Shown here piece after piece: positions 36,513 to 45,233 of a stretch of 64,000 nucleotides of DNA. The notes below the pieces were generated by a model. It was not told the origin of the DNA. It worked only from the letters and a program-made list of their open reading frames with translations, and ran no database searches. Every line of letters begins with the position of its first letter. Position 1 is the stretch's first letter. Source of the DNA: Rhodanobacter sp. FW104-R8 (lineage in GTDB: Bacteria; Pseudomonadota; Gammaproteobacteria; Xanthomonadales; Rhodanobacteraceae); contig NZ_LVJR01000021.1 of NCBI RefSeq assembly GCF_001617365.1, positions 35,309 through 99,308 of the forward strand. Reading direction: 5' to 3'. Made by a program: the position numbers and the translations under genes.

Positions 36513-38312
36513 ATGAACAGCCCCGTCCCCGCCCGTCTCGCCGCCCTGCGCGCGGCCATGCAGCAGCACGGCGTCGCCGCCGTGCTCGTTCCCAGCGCCG
36601 ATCCGCACCTGTCCGAATACCTGCCGACCCACTGGGCCACGCGCGAATGGCTGTCCGGCTTCACCGGTTCGGCCGGTACCCTGGTCGTCGGCCGCGACCA
36701 AGCCGGGTTGTGGACCGACTCGCGCTATTTCGCGCAGGCCGAACAGCAGTTGGCCGGCAGTGGCGTCAGTCTGATGAAGCTGCGCGTGGCGCACACGCCC
36801 GAACACCTGGAGTGGCTGCAACAGCACCTGCACGCCGGCGACGTGCTGGCGGTGGCCGGCGACAGCGTGGCAGTGGCCACCCAGCGTCAGATCGAGCGCC
36901 GGCTGGCCGATGCCGGCGCCGCGCTGCGCATCGACCTGGACCTGCCCGGCCTGATCTGGACGGACCGCCCGGCGCTGCCGCAGGCGCCGGTGGTCGAGCA
37001 TGAGCTGGCCTGGGCCTGCACCCCGCGCGCCGACAAGCTGGCCCGCCTGCGCAAGGCGATGCACAAGCTCGGCGCCACCCATCACCTGCTGTCCAGCCTC
37101 GACGACATCGCCTGGCTGACCAACCTGCGCGGCAGCGACGTGGAGTGCAACCCGGTGTTCCTGGCCCACCTGCTGGTGCAGGCGGACCGCCGCGCCACCC
37201 TGTTCGTGGGTCGCGCCAAGCTCGGCGACGCGCTGGTCGCGAAGCTGGCCGCCGACGGCGTCGCCATCGCCGACTACGCCTCGGTCACCTCGACCCTGCA
37301 GGAACTGGGGGCCGACGACCGCCTGCTGCTGGACAGCGGCCGGGTGGTCAGCGCGATCGCCGCGGCGATCCCGAAAGACGTGACCCGGATCGAGGCGGCC
37401 AACCCGAGCACCGCGTTCAAGGCGGTCAAGAGCGCCGCCGAACTCGAGCACATCCGCGACGTGATGCGCCGCGACGGCGCCGCCCTGGTGCGCGGCTTCC
37501 GCCGGCTGGAACAGCGCCTCGCCGCCGGCATGACGGTGACCGAGCTGGATGTCGACGCCTTGCTGCACGAGGAACGCTCGGCCCAGCCGGGCTGGGTCGG
37601 CGAGAGCTTCGCCACCATCGCCGGCTACCAGGCGAACGGTGCGCTGCCACACTACCGCGCCACGCCGGAATCGCACAGCACGCTGCAGGCCAAGGGCCTG
37701 CTGCTGATCGACTCCGGCGGCCAGTACCTTGGCGGCACCACCGACATCACCCGCGTGCTGGCGCTGGGCGAAACCACGGCGGAACAGCGCCGCGACGCCA
37801 CCCTGGTACTGAAGGGCATGATCGGACTGTCGCGCGCACGCTTCCCCAAAGGCGCCAGCGGCCCGCAACTGGACGCGCTGGCGCGTGCGCCGCTGTGGGC
37901 CAGCGGCATGGACTACGGCCACGGCACCGGCCACGGCGTGGGCTACTTCCTCAACGTGCACGAAGGCCCGCAGTCGATCCGTCCGCCGGTCGCCGGCGGC
38001 GCGCTGGTGGCGCTGGAGCCGGGCATGATCAGCTCGATCGAGCCGGGCCTGTACAAGCCCGGCCGGCACGGCATCCGCCACGAGAACCTGGCCGTGGTGG
38101 TCGAGGCCGACCGCACCGAGTTCGGCGAATTCCTCGCCTTCGAGACGCTGACGATGTGTCCGTTCGACCGCCGCGCGCTGGAACCGGGCCTGCTCAACCC
38201 GGAAGAACGCGCCTGGCTGGACGACTACCACGCCAGCGTGCGCGCCGCGCTCAGCCCGCTGCTGGAGGACGCCGACCTGGAGTGGCTGAACCGCCACTGC
38301 GCACCGCTGTAG
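36513..38312 (+). CDS. Aminopeptidase P family protein (M24 Xaa-Pro aminopeptidase, eukaryote-like three-domain form)
   Basis: A 599-residue cytoplasmic protein with two creatinase-N-type domains (about 1-300) before the M24 pita-bread catalytic domain. Length and segments such as GFTGSAGTLVV and LWTDSRYFAQAEQQL resemble the XPNPEP1 group rather than the shorter E. coli PepP. The metal ligands are visible: Asp in LLIDSGGQY and TTDITRV, His in GHGTGHGVGYFLNVHEG, Glu in SSIEPGLYKPG and RHENLAV. It should remove N-terminal residues before proline. It is divergent from pyrG. Confidence 0.93.
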   Translation: MNSPVPARLAALRAAMQQHGVAAVLVPSADPHLSEYLPTHWATREWLSGFTGSAGTLVVGRDQAGLWTDSRYFAQAEQQLAGSGVSLMKLRVAHTPEHLEWLQQHLHAGDVLAVAGDSVAVATQRQIERRLADAGAALRIDLDLPGLIWTDRPALPQAPVVEHELAWACTPRADKLARLRKAMHKLGATHHLLSSLDDIAWLTNLRGSDVECNPVFLAHLLVQADRRATLFVGRAKLGDALVAKLAADGVAIADYASVTSTLQELGADDRLLLDSGRVVSAIAAAIPKDVTRIEAANPSTAFKAVKSAAELEHIRDVMRRDGAALVRGFRRLEQRLAAGMTVTELDVDALLHEERSAQPGWVGESFATIAGYQANGALPHYRATPESHSTLQAKGLLLIDSGGQYLGGTTDITRVLALGETTAEQRRDATLVLKGMIGLSRARFPKGASGPQLDALARAPLWASGMDYGHGTGHGVGYFLNVHEGPQSIRPPVAGGALVALEPGMISSIEPGLYKPGRHGIRHENLAVVVEADRTEFGEFLAFETLTMCPFDRRALEPGLLNPEERAWLDDYHASVRAALSPLLEDADLEWLNRHCAPL

Positions 38313-38318
38313 ACCCCC

Positions 38319-38391
38319 GTAGGAGCGCACCCTGTGCGCGATGCTTTTCCGCCACGTGACGAAGAGCATCGCGCGCAAGGTGCGCTCCTAC
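38319..38391. repeat. REP doublet (GTAGGAGC type), copy 3
   Basis: GTAGGAGCGCACCCTGTGCG faces a complementary copy ending GTGCGCTCCTAC, with about 30 bases between. The arms are more diverged than in copies 1 and 2 (CACCCTGTGCGCG versus CGCGCAAGGTG). It begins 7 bases after the aminopeptidase stop. Confidence 0.82.
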
Positions 38392-38421
38392 AGCGGCAAG
38401 GTCGCCCAGGTGCGTAGGGCA

Positions 38422-38488
38422 GGCACGCCCGCCAAGAAGCGTGCCACGATGTCATGCAGTGGCGGACAGTGTCCGCCCTGCATGGCAT
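38422..38488. repeat. Two consecutive hairpins beyond the REP doublet
   Basis: GGCACGC (38422-38428) pairs with GCGTGCC (38439-38445). A longer imperfect stem follows, ATGTCATGCAG...GCGGACA (38449-38468) with TGTCCGCCCTGCATGGCAT (38470-38488). Together with the REP they fill the convergent gap before the PLP-enzyme gene; termination is a likely role. Confidence 0.6.
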
Positions 38489-38506
38489 CCGCGATGCGAC
38501 GCCGCT

Positions 38507-39457
38507 TTACTGGAAGTGCGTGGCGCCCACCTCGACGGCGGCCGGCTGCATGAAGTACTCGTGCAGGTACTTCTCGCCCTCGTCGCAGAACGCCGTGACC
38601 ACCGTCTTCAGCTCGGGGAAGCTCTCGCGCACGCGCTTGGCCGCCAGCAGGTGCGCGCCGGAACTGGGGCCGCAGAACAGCCCGTAGCCGCGCGCCAGCC
38701 GCTTCATCTCGCGCACCGCGTCGGCGCTGGACACGCTCAGCACCTCGTTCACCAGGGCGGCGTGGCGCTGGAAGATGCCCGGCACGAAGCCGTCGGAAAT
38801 CCCCTCGATGGTATGCGCGGCGATCTCGCCGCACAGGATCGTGCACGACTCGGACGGCTCCATCGCGAACAGCCGCACGTTCGGGTTGGCCTCACGGAAC
38901 GCCTGGCCCACGCCGATCAGCGTGCCGCCGGTGCCTACGCCCAGCACCAGCGCGTCGGGCAGCCGGCCCGGCGGCAGCTGGGCGAGGATCTCCGGCCCGA
39001 GCAGCAACCGGTTCTCCTCCACGTTCCACTCCGACTCGAACTGGCCCGGGCAGAAGTAGCCCGGCTGCTGGCCGAGCCGCTGCGCACGCACCAATGCCTC
39101 GTTCACGTGGAAGTTGCCGCAGAACAGCACGTCCGCGCCGTACGCCCGCGAGATCGCCACGCGCTCGCTGGACATGCCCTCGGGCATCACCACCAGCATG
39201 CGGTAGCCCTTCACCGCCGCCACCATCGACAGCGCGTTGCCGGTATTGCCGCTGGTCGCCTCCACGATGGTGTCGCCGGGCTTGAGCAGGCCCTCCCGCT
39301 CCGCCCGCTCGATCATGTACTTGGCGATGCGCGCCTTGATCGAGCCGGAGGGATTGAGGAACTCGATCTTCGCGTAGACGCCCTCGATCTCCAGCAGCGG
39401 CGTATCGCCCACCGCATCGAGGATGCTGTCCGACACCGTGGTGAAGCGCGTGGCCAT
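38507..39457 (-). CDS. PLP-dependent cysteine synthase family protein
   Basis: The protein has 316 residues from the ATG at 39455-39457; an ATG 21 bases upstream inside the previous gene is possible. The fold-type II signature is complete: PLP lysine in NPSGSIKARIA, TSGNTGNALSMVA, the phosphate loop GTGGTLIG and the PLP-N1 region CGPSSGAHL. It resembles O-acetylserine sulfhydrylase and cystathionine beta-synthase catalytic domains but is not a standard CysK or CysM; the substrate is not certain. It starts 1 base after the AhpD-like stop, hence tight coupling. Confidence 0.88.
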   Translation of the reverse strand: MATRFTTVSDSILDAVGDTPLLEIEGVYAKIEFLNPSGSIKARIAKYMIERAEREGLLKPGDTIVEATSGNTGNALSMVAAVKGYRMLVVMPEGMSSERVAISRAYGADVLFCGNFHVNEALVRAQRLGQQPGYFCPGQFESEWNVEENRLLLGPEILAQLPPGRLPDALVLGVGTGGTLIGVGQAFREANPNVRLFAMEPSESCTILCGEIAAHTIEGISDGFVPGIFQRHAALVNEVLSVSSADAVREMKRLARGYGLFCGPSSGAHLLAAKRVRESFPELKTVVTAFCDEGEKYLHEYFMQPAAVEVGATHFQ

Positions 39458-39458
39458 C

Positions 39459-39809
39459 TCAGCCGGCTCCGTGCGCATCGTGCGCGTGCTGCATCACGTC
39501 CAGGGCCAGCGTCGAATGGGCGTAGGAGCCACCGGCGCGCATCTCGGCGGCGACCCAGATCGCCTCCATGATCTGCTGCTCGCTGGCACCCTGCTTCAAG
39601 GCTCCCGCGGTGTGCCCCTTGATGCAGTACGGGCACTGGGTGACATGCGCCACCGCCACCGCGATCAGCTGCTTGGTGACGGCCGGCAGCGCTCCGTCGG
39701 CGAACACCGCGGCGCTGAACGCCTTGAACGCATCCAGCGGCGCAGGCGCCAGTTCGCGACGCTTGCGCGCCAGTTCCGCGGTCGACTGCGGGTACATCGT
39801 CGTGTCCAT
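39459..39809 (-). CDS. Carboxymuconolactone decarboxylase family protein (AhpD-like)
   Basis: The protein has 116 residues preceded by a strong GAGGAGG site. The AhpD-type active site CPYCIKGHT (CxxC with nearby His) and the AVAHVTQ and GASEQQIMEAIWVAAEM segments identify the CMD/AhpD family. Members with this CxxC reduce peroxides or act as thiol carriers; in Mycobacterium AhpD is recycled by lipoylated SucB. Here it is encoded next to a lipoyl-synthase homologue. Confidence 0.9.
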   Translation of the reverse strand: MDTTMYPQSTAELARKRRELAPAPLDAFKAFSAAVFADGALPAVTKQLIAVAVAHVTQCPYCIKGHTAGALKQGASEQQIMEAIWVAAEMRAGGSYAHSTLALDVMQHAHDAHGAG

Positions 39810-39839
39810 GCCATCCTCCTCGATGAGCCAGGTGAAAAC

Positions 39840-40055
39840 TCAATGCCGCACCGGCACCGCGCCCATCACCCAGCTGGGCGGGTCGCTGGCCGGGAAACTC
39901 TGGGCGAGTTCGTCGTCGATGCGGCGCTCCCGCGCCAGCACGGATTCGCCGGCTCCCGCAGCGGGCGGCATGCGGCCCGCTGCGGCTGCGGCGCCGGCGG
40001 AATCCGGCCCGGCCAGCGCGCGGCGGGGGAAACGATGCGCAATGAAAGGAAACAT
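39840..40055 (-). CDS. Small protein with SFPASDPPS motif
   Basis: A 71-residue product from the ATG at 40053-40055 with a near-perfect AGGAGGT site. It ends 30 bases before the AhpD-like gene. The N-terminal half is basic then Ala/Gly/Pro-rich (FIAHRFPRRALAG). The C-terminal half is ERRIDDELAQSFPASDPPSW, a conserved stretch seen in many short proteobacterial proteins of unknown function. No membrane segment. The good ribosome-binding site, placement in a tight gene row and recognisable motif make it a real gene despite its size. Confidence 0.75.
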   Translation of the reverse strand: MFPFIAHRFPRRALAGPDSAGAAAAAGRMPPAAGAGESVLARERRIDDELAQSFPASDPPSWVMGAVPVRH

Positions 40056-40114
40056 GACGGTACCTCCTGATGTCGGTGGACATCGAAGCGATGGGCCGGC
40101 CCGTCGCGCCCGGG

Positions 40115-41119
40115 TCACAGTCCCAGGTTGTTGTGCTCCAGCACGCGTTCGGCGCGATAACTCGAACGAACCAGCGGTCCGGCGACCGCTTCCAGAAAAC
40201 CCTTGCCGAGCGCCAGCTCGCGATAGCGGCGGAACTCGTCCGGCGTGACGAAGCGCTGCACCGGCAGGTGATGCGGGCTGGGCCGCATGTACTGGCCCAG
40301 GGTGACCACGTCGACGCCGGCGCCGCGGATGTCGTCCAGCGTACGCCCGATCTCCGCGTCGGTCTCGCCCAGGCCCAGCATCAGGCTGGTCTTGGTCAGC
40401 GTCCGCGGCGCATGCCGCTTGGCGAACGCCAGCACGCCGAGCGTCTGCGCATAACCGGCGCGCGGATCGCGCACGGGGTGGGTCAGCCGCTCCACCGTCT
40501 CGATGTTCTGCGCATAGGTGACCAGGCCGGCGTCGAGCACGGTCGCCACCGCATCGTGGTTGCCGGCGAAGTCCGGGGTCAGCGCCTCCACCGCCGCCTG
40601 CGGCGCGCGCTGGTGGATCGCCCGCACGCAGGCGGCGTAGTGCGCCGCGCCGCCGTCGGCGAGGTCGTCCCGGTCGACCGAGGTCAGCACCACGTATTTC
40701 AACCCCATCAGCGCCACCGCGTCGGCCACCTGCAGCGGCTCCAGCGGATCGAGCCAGCCTTGCGGGTTGCCGGTGCTGACCGAGCAGAACTTGCACGCGC
40801 GCGTGCACACCGAGCCCATCAGCATCAGCGTGGCGGTGCCGCGGCCCCAGCATTCGGCGATGTTCGGGCACTTCGACTCGGCGCAAACGGTGTTCAGCTT
40901 GTGGCTGCGCACGATCTCGTGCACCGCCTCGTACTGCGCGCCGCCCGGCAACCTGACCCGCAGCCACGGCGGCTTGCGGTCGACATCCGGCGCGCCGGTG
41001 GCGGCGTTCGGGCGGATGCCGCCCTTGACCGCGCGGGTGCCCTGCGCACTGACGTACTTGCTGCCGTCGGGGACGGAATGGCTGCTGGACATGGACATGC
41101 GCGGCTGGCTGGACTGCAT
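40115..41119 (-). CDS. lipA: Lipoyl synthase (divergent LipA)
   Basis: A radical-SAM enzyme inserting two sulfurs into protein-bound octanoyl groups. The protein has 334 residues from the ATG at 41117-41119; an ATG 21 bases downstream is the alternative. Both clusters are present: auxiliary [12 protein letters not shown] and radical-[11 protein letters not shown], plus the C-terminal RSSYRAE Ser ligand. It departs from the usual gammaproteobacterial Lip[11 protein letters not shown] replaces the CDVAHG-type segment, and [19 protein letters not shown] is unlike the usual HN-LENV region. No lipB lies nearby. It therefore looks like a second or transferred LipA type, in one row with the small, AhpD-like and PLP genes. 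Confidence 0.87.
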   Translation of the reverse strand: MQSSQPRMSMSSSHSVPDGSKYVSAQGTRAVKGGIRPNAATGAPDVDRKPPWLRVRLPGGAQYEAVHEIVRSHKLNTVCAESKCPNIAECWGRGTATLMLMGSVCTRACKFCSVSTGNPQGWLDPLEPLQVADAVALMGLKYVVLTSVDRDDLADGGAAHYAACVRAIHQRAPQAAVEALTPDFAGNHDAVATVLDAGLVTYAQNIETVERLTHPVRDPRAGYAQTLGVLAFAKRHAPRTLTKTSLMLGLGETDAEIGRTLDDIRGAGVDVVTLGQYMRPSPHHLPVQRFVTPDEFRRYRELALGKGFLEAVAGPLVRSSYRAERVLEHNNLGL

Positions 41120-41199
41120 CCAGTGTCCCGCTCCGCCCGCCCGCACGCCCTGATGCACATCAAGGCAGCCGGAGCGGTTCCGTGCGCGGGACCGTCCGC

Positions 41200-43956
41200 T
41201 CAGCTGCGCTTCGGCGGCACCAGTTTCAACCGTGTCGGCACCGGCGGCTGGCTCGGGCACAGCAAATGCTGCACCTCCTCGGGCCGCAACGGGTAGGAAT
41301 ACAGGTAACCCTGCCCTTCGATGCAACCGCTGCGCAGCAGGAAATCATGCTGTGCCTCGGTCTCGATGCCTTCGGCGATGGTGGTCAGGCCGAGACTCTT
41401 CGCCATCGCCAGCATCGCCCCGGTGATCGCCGCGTCGTTGCTGTCGCCCGGCAGGCCGGTGACGAAGGAGCGGTCGATCTTCAGGCAGGCCACCGCCGGC
41501 AGCTTCAGGTAGGCCATCGAGGAATAGCCGGTGCCGAAATCGTCGATCGCCACCGCGATGCCGAGCGCGTCCAGGGTCTGCATGGTGCGCTCGATGTCGT
41601 CGCCCAGCCGCAGCATCGCGCTCTCGGTGATCTCCAGCAGCAGGCGGCCGGGCGCCAGCTGCCGTGACTGCAGGGTGCGGCTGACCCCGTCGACGAAGGC
41701 CGGGTGGCCGAACCAGCGCGCCGAGATGTTCACCGCCACGCGGATCGGCGGCACGCCGGCCAAGTCCCAGGCCTGGATCTGAGCGCAGGTGGTCTGCATC
41801 ACCCACTCGTCGATGCGGCGGATCAGGCCCAGGCTCTCCGCCACCGGGATGAACTCGCCCGGCAGCACCTCGCCGCGCTCCGGATGCCGCCAGCGCAATA
41901 GCGCCTCCACCGCCACGATGCGCCCCGTGCGCAGCTCCACGCTGGGCTGGAACACCAGCTGGAATTCGTTGCGCGCCAGCGCCTGGCGCAGCTCGGTGGC
42001 CAGTTGCAGGCGCCGTCGGGTGTCGGCGTGCATCATCGGCGTGTAGAAGCGGAACGCGTTGCGCTCCTCGGTCTTCGCCGCGTACATCGCCGCGTCGGCG
42101 TTCGCGATCAGCGCCAGCGCGCTGTCGCCGTCCAGCGGATAGCCGGCCACGCCGATGCTGGCGCTCAGCACGATCTCGTAATCGTCCACCAGCAGTGGTT
42201 CGCACAGGCTGGCGAGCAGCCGGTTGACCATGGCCCGCGCGTCCTCGCGCAGGATCAGCCGCGGGATCAGCACGGTGAACTCGTCGCCGCCGATGCGCCC
42301 GGCCACGTCGCCCTCGGACAGTTGCCGGCGGATCCGCTCGGCCACCTTGACCAGCAGGCGGTCGCCGATCGCATGGCTGTAGCTGTCGTTGACGATCTTG
42401 AACGCATCCAGGTCGATGAACAGCACCACCACTGCCAGCCGCTCGCGCTCGGCCACCGCGATCGCCTCGGCGCAGCACCGCTCGAACTCCGCCCGGTTGG
42501 CCAGCCCGGTCAGCGGGTCGTGCCGCGCCAGGTGCTCCAGCCGGAGCTGGTTCGTCTTGGCCTCGTGGATGTTGCTGAACACGGCAACGTAATGGACCAC
42601 CTGGCCATCGGCATCGCGGATCGTGCTCAGGCTCAGGTGCTCGGGGTAGCTGCTGCCGTCGCTGCGGATGCTCAGCACCTCGCCCATCCAGGCGTGGCCG
42701 GCGTTGACACTGTCCCAGATCGACTGCGGCAGCGGCTTGCCGTCGGGCAGGCGACGGCTGTCGTCGAGGCGCCTGCCCTGCAAGGCCTGGCTGGTGAAGC
42801 CGGTGAGTTCGGTATGCGCCGCATTGGTCGAGATCACCCGTCGCCCGGCGTCGGCGATGATCACGCCTTCGGCGATGCTGGCCAGCGCCTCGGCGGCGAT
42901 CCGGCGCTCGCGCTCCATCACCACCCGCTCGGAGATGTCGCGGATGATCGCCTGACGCACCGGTTGGGCGCCCCAGTTCGCCACGCTGGTCTGCGTTTCC
43001 ACCGGGCGGGTCTGGCCATCGGCGCCCAGCAGCACGTTGGTGGCAGCCCGCCCGGCCTGCTGGCCCGCCATGGACTGCATGAACAGGTGCACGAAGCGGT
43101 CGCCGACCAGCTCGTTCGCACTGCGCCCGGTCCACGCCGAAGCGGTGCGGTTGACGTCCAGGATCCGCCCGCTGGTCTCGTCGATCATCACGATCGCGTC
43201 GGCGGCGCTGTCGAATAGCAAGCGATAGCGCTCCTCGCTGCCGCGGATGCCTTCCAGGGTGCGGCGCGCCATGCGCAGCCACAGCAGCGCGGCGATCAGG
43301 AACGCGCCAAGCACACCCCAAAACAGCAGTTCGCCCAGCCACACCGCACCTTTCACGACCTCGATCGAGAACAAGTCGGTACGTGGCGCCATGTAGACGT
43401 TGAGCGCCTTGATGCGTCCGCGCTGCCGCGCGATCTCGGCCGGCGACGGCCCGCCGGCGCGATAGGCGGCAACCAACTCATCCGCGATGGCGCCGAGTTC
43501 GGCGATCGACGCATCAGTGGAGCGCCAGGCTGCAAGCGCCTCGCGCACGTGCGGCATGCCGGAAAAGTGCTGCAGCATGAAAGTCATACCCGGCTGTGCC
43601 GCCGGCATGATGTTGCCGCGTTCGAATACCCGGGTGATGCCTTCCTTGTTGTAATCGCCGGAGATGATCGCGTCGCGCCCCCAGCGATCGGACTCGAGCA
43701 GCCCGTGATGGTCCCGGAAGCCGACCAGGTCCGCGGCGTCGCCACCAAGCGCGTAGTTGTCCAGGTCGATCACGGCCTGCTTTTGCGCCTTGGACCAGAC
43801 ACTCTCGCTGTTGAGGAAACCAGCGAGAGTGATCTGGACCTGGAGCACGCCCCAGGTCAGCGCCATGATCAACACGATCGCCACCGCCAGCGCATAGGCC
43901 AGCGGCAGCAGGCGCCGTGTCAGAGGTTTCTGCAAACTGTTGCCGCTGGAGTGCAT
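41200..43956 (-). CDS. Membrane-anchored PAS-PAS-GGDEF-EAL signalling protein
   Basis: The protein has 918 residues from the ATG at 43954-43956. Order: membrane helix about 15-48, periplasmic region to about 202, second helix 205-228, PAS 240-345, PAS 352-465, GGDEF 475-640 with intact GGDEF at 556-560, EAL 655-900 with [14 protein letters not shown] at about 682-695. Later EAL residues ([34 protein letters not shown]) are present, so both cyclase and phosphodiesterase sites look intact. There is no RxxD inhibitory site at the expected place (SEGD). The periplasmic domain has no match I recognise. A heme-oxygenase-like gene lies 64 bases upstream and lipA 80 bases downstream on the same strand. 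Confidence 0.93.
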   Translation of the reverse strand: MHSSGNSLQKPLTRRLLPLAYALAVAIVLIMALTWGVLQVQITLAGFLNSESVWSKAQKQAVIDLDNYALGGDAADLVGFRDHHGLLESDRWGRDAIISGDYNKEGITRVFERGNIMPAAQPGMTFMLQHFSGMPHVREALAAWRSTDASIAELGAIADELVAAYRAGGPSPAEIARQRGRIKALNVYMAPRTDLFSIEVVKGAVWLGELLFWGVLGAFLIAALLWLRMARRTLEGIRGSEERYRLLFDSAADAIVMIDETSGRILDVNRTASAWTGRSANELVGDRFVHLFMQSMAGQQAGRAATNVLLGADGQTRPVETQTSVANWGAQPVRQAIIRDISERVVMERERRIAAEALASIAEGVIIADAGRRVISTNAAHTELTGFTSQALQGRRLDDSRRLPDGKPLPQSIWDSVNAGHAWMGEVLSIRSDGSSYPEHLSLSTIRDADGQVVHYVAVFSNIHEAKTNQLRLEHLARHDPLTGLANRAEFERCCAEAIAVAERERLAVVVLFIDLDAFKIVNDSYSHAIGDRLLVKVAERIRRQLSEGDVAGRIGGDEFTVLIPRLILREDARAMVNRLLASLCEPLLVDDYEIVLSASIGVAGYPLDGDSALALIANADAAMYAAKTEERNAFRFYTPMMHADTRRRLQLATELRQALARNEFQLVFQPSVELRTGRIVAVEALLRWRHPERGEVLPGEFIPVAESLGLIRRIDEWVMQTTCAQIQAWDLAGVPPIRVAVNISARWFGHPAFVDGVSRTLQSRQLAPGRLLLEITESAMLRLGDDIERTMQTLDALGIAVAIDDFGTGYSSMAYLKLPAVACLKIDRSFVTGLPGDSNDAAITGAMLAMAKSLGLTTIAEGIETEAQHDFLLRSGCIEGQGYLYSYPLRPEEVQHLLCPSQPPVPTRLKLVPPKRS

Positions 43957-44020
43957 CGCCTGCCCATTCGATTGATGATGCAGCTCGCTTCCATGGATGC
44001 AGTCTGTCCCGGGTATCGAC

Positions 44021-44797
44021 TCAAGCTGCGGCTCCTTTAGCCACCCACAGGTCGCGACACGACCGGATACACCGGTCACCAAGCAGGATCATGCTCATGT
44101 AGCTCCGCTTGATGCACTCGGCCAGATGTGCCACGTCATCGGCCAAGGGCGTCTCGCCCATCAGCGTGCACACTATATCCAATGCTTCCCATGGATGGAC
44201 GTCGTCGTAGGCGGAATGCAAGTGCAGCCAGCGCAGGCTGGACGCACGGATCGCCGGGTCGAAGCTCTCACGGTACTTCGCACTGTCGTAGATCAGCTGC
44301 GACCACTCGCCGGTAACCCCTTCGATCGCATAGTTGGTGGCCACCATGCCGGCCGCCAGGGTGCCCCGGGCGCTGATCTCCTCGCACCAGCGGGTGAGCC
44401 CGTCGGTGCCGTGCGGAGGAACCCCGTGCAACAGGTCGTCGCGCGGCACGCCGGCGCCTTCGGCCCAGTTCAGCCAGTACTCGGCGTGGTTCTGCTCGAC
44501 CCGGATATTGCGCACCAGCCAGCGACGCGCCTTGTCGTCGCCCGGGCTGCGGCCATAACGGGTCTTCAGCAGGTTCAGCGCCATGAAGCTCGGAAACCGC
44601 TCGATAAACGGCCACAGGCCCATCATGAAATTGCGGGTGGACTCCGCATCGAGCTGCAGGGCAATCATCATCTGCCAGATATCGTGATCCAGAACACGCT
44701 GCTTCGTGCTTTCGCAGTCGGCCACCATGTCCTGCGCCCACTGCGGATAACTGCTCAGTTCGGTCAACGGGCCGGTACGCTCAAAAGGAGTATGCAT
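44021..44797 (-). CDS. Heme-oxygenase-like fold protein (TenA/PqqC/CADD type)
   Basis: A 258-residue all-helical protein with GAGGAA before its ATG. It has the layout of the heme-oxygenase-like superfamily: RNFMMGLWPFIERFPSFMA, then IRVEQNHAEYWLNWAEG, then HLHSAYDDVHPWEALDI. The last two supply an ExxH and an HxxxDxxH pattern like the metal ligands of CADD/UndA-type diiron oxidases, so an iron-dependent oxidase is a plausible role. PqqC and TenA are alternatives; no pqq or thi gene is near. It is divergent from the NO reductase gene. Confidence 0.7.
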   Translation of the reverse strand: MHTPFERTGPLTELSSYPQWAQDMVADCESTKQRVLDHDIWQMMIALQLDAESTRNFMMGLWPFIERFPSFMALNLLKTRYGRSPGDDKARRWLVRNIRVEQNHAEYWLNWAEGAGVPRDDLLHGVPPHGTDGLTRWCEEISARGTLAAGMVATNYAIEGVTGEWSQLIYDSAKYRESFDPAIRASSLRWLHLHSAYDDVHPWEALDIVCTLMGETPLADDVAHLAECIKRSYMSMILLGDRCIRSCRDLWVAKGAAA

Positions 44798-45233
44798 AAC
44801 GTTTTTCCTCGGTCGTCAATGGGTGCTGCATCCAACCGCAGCGTCAATGACCGGCACGGAAGACAAAATTCCCGATACCGGCCGTCATCCGGCATCGCGG
44901 GTGATGTCGGAATTCTTCATGCTCGACCACCGTGGCGGCGCCTTTCCACGCGCGCTGTCGGAGCCGAGCGTTGCCACTGGCGCGACGCGGTGCTCCAAGG
45001 CGCATGTCCGGAGTGCGCGCGTCCGCCTGTTTCGCTGCCGATCCGATTCGCCTCGACCGAATGGATGGCCAGCCCAACCGTCGTTCACATGTCCTGCACG
45101 GAAAGAAGAAAATGCTTGCCGCCACAATTCGGGGGAAATCTGCACAAGGCACGGTCCGGTTCCGGCACCGGCGGGCGGACGCGTTCCCGATACCGCCCGA
45201 TACTCACCCACACGTCGCGGAAGAGGAAGCACC
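44798..45233. other. 436-base divergent regulatory region between the heme-oxygenase-like gene and the NO reductase
   Basis: No gene is supported here. The frame of the reductase stays open leftwards but shows no family similarity before its ATG. Two direct copies of CGTCAATG lie at 44814-44821 and 44842-44849, 28 bases apart, just before the leftward gene. I looked for TTGAT-N4-ATCAA (FNR/DNR) and found none, and no clear NsrR-type palindrome. AGAGGAAG before the reductase ATG is its ribosome-binding site. Confidence 0.5.

Noticed and set aside
44798..45233. FNR/DNR or NsrR site for the NO reductase
   Set aside because: No TTGAT-N4-ATCAA and no convincing palindrome found.
44823..45233. N-terminal extension of the NO reductase frame
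   Set aside because: The ATG at 45234 has a good ribosome-binding site and the family N-terminus starts there; upstream translation lacks similarity.
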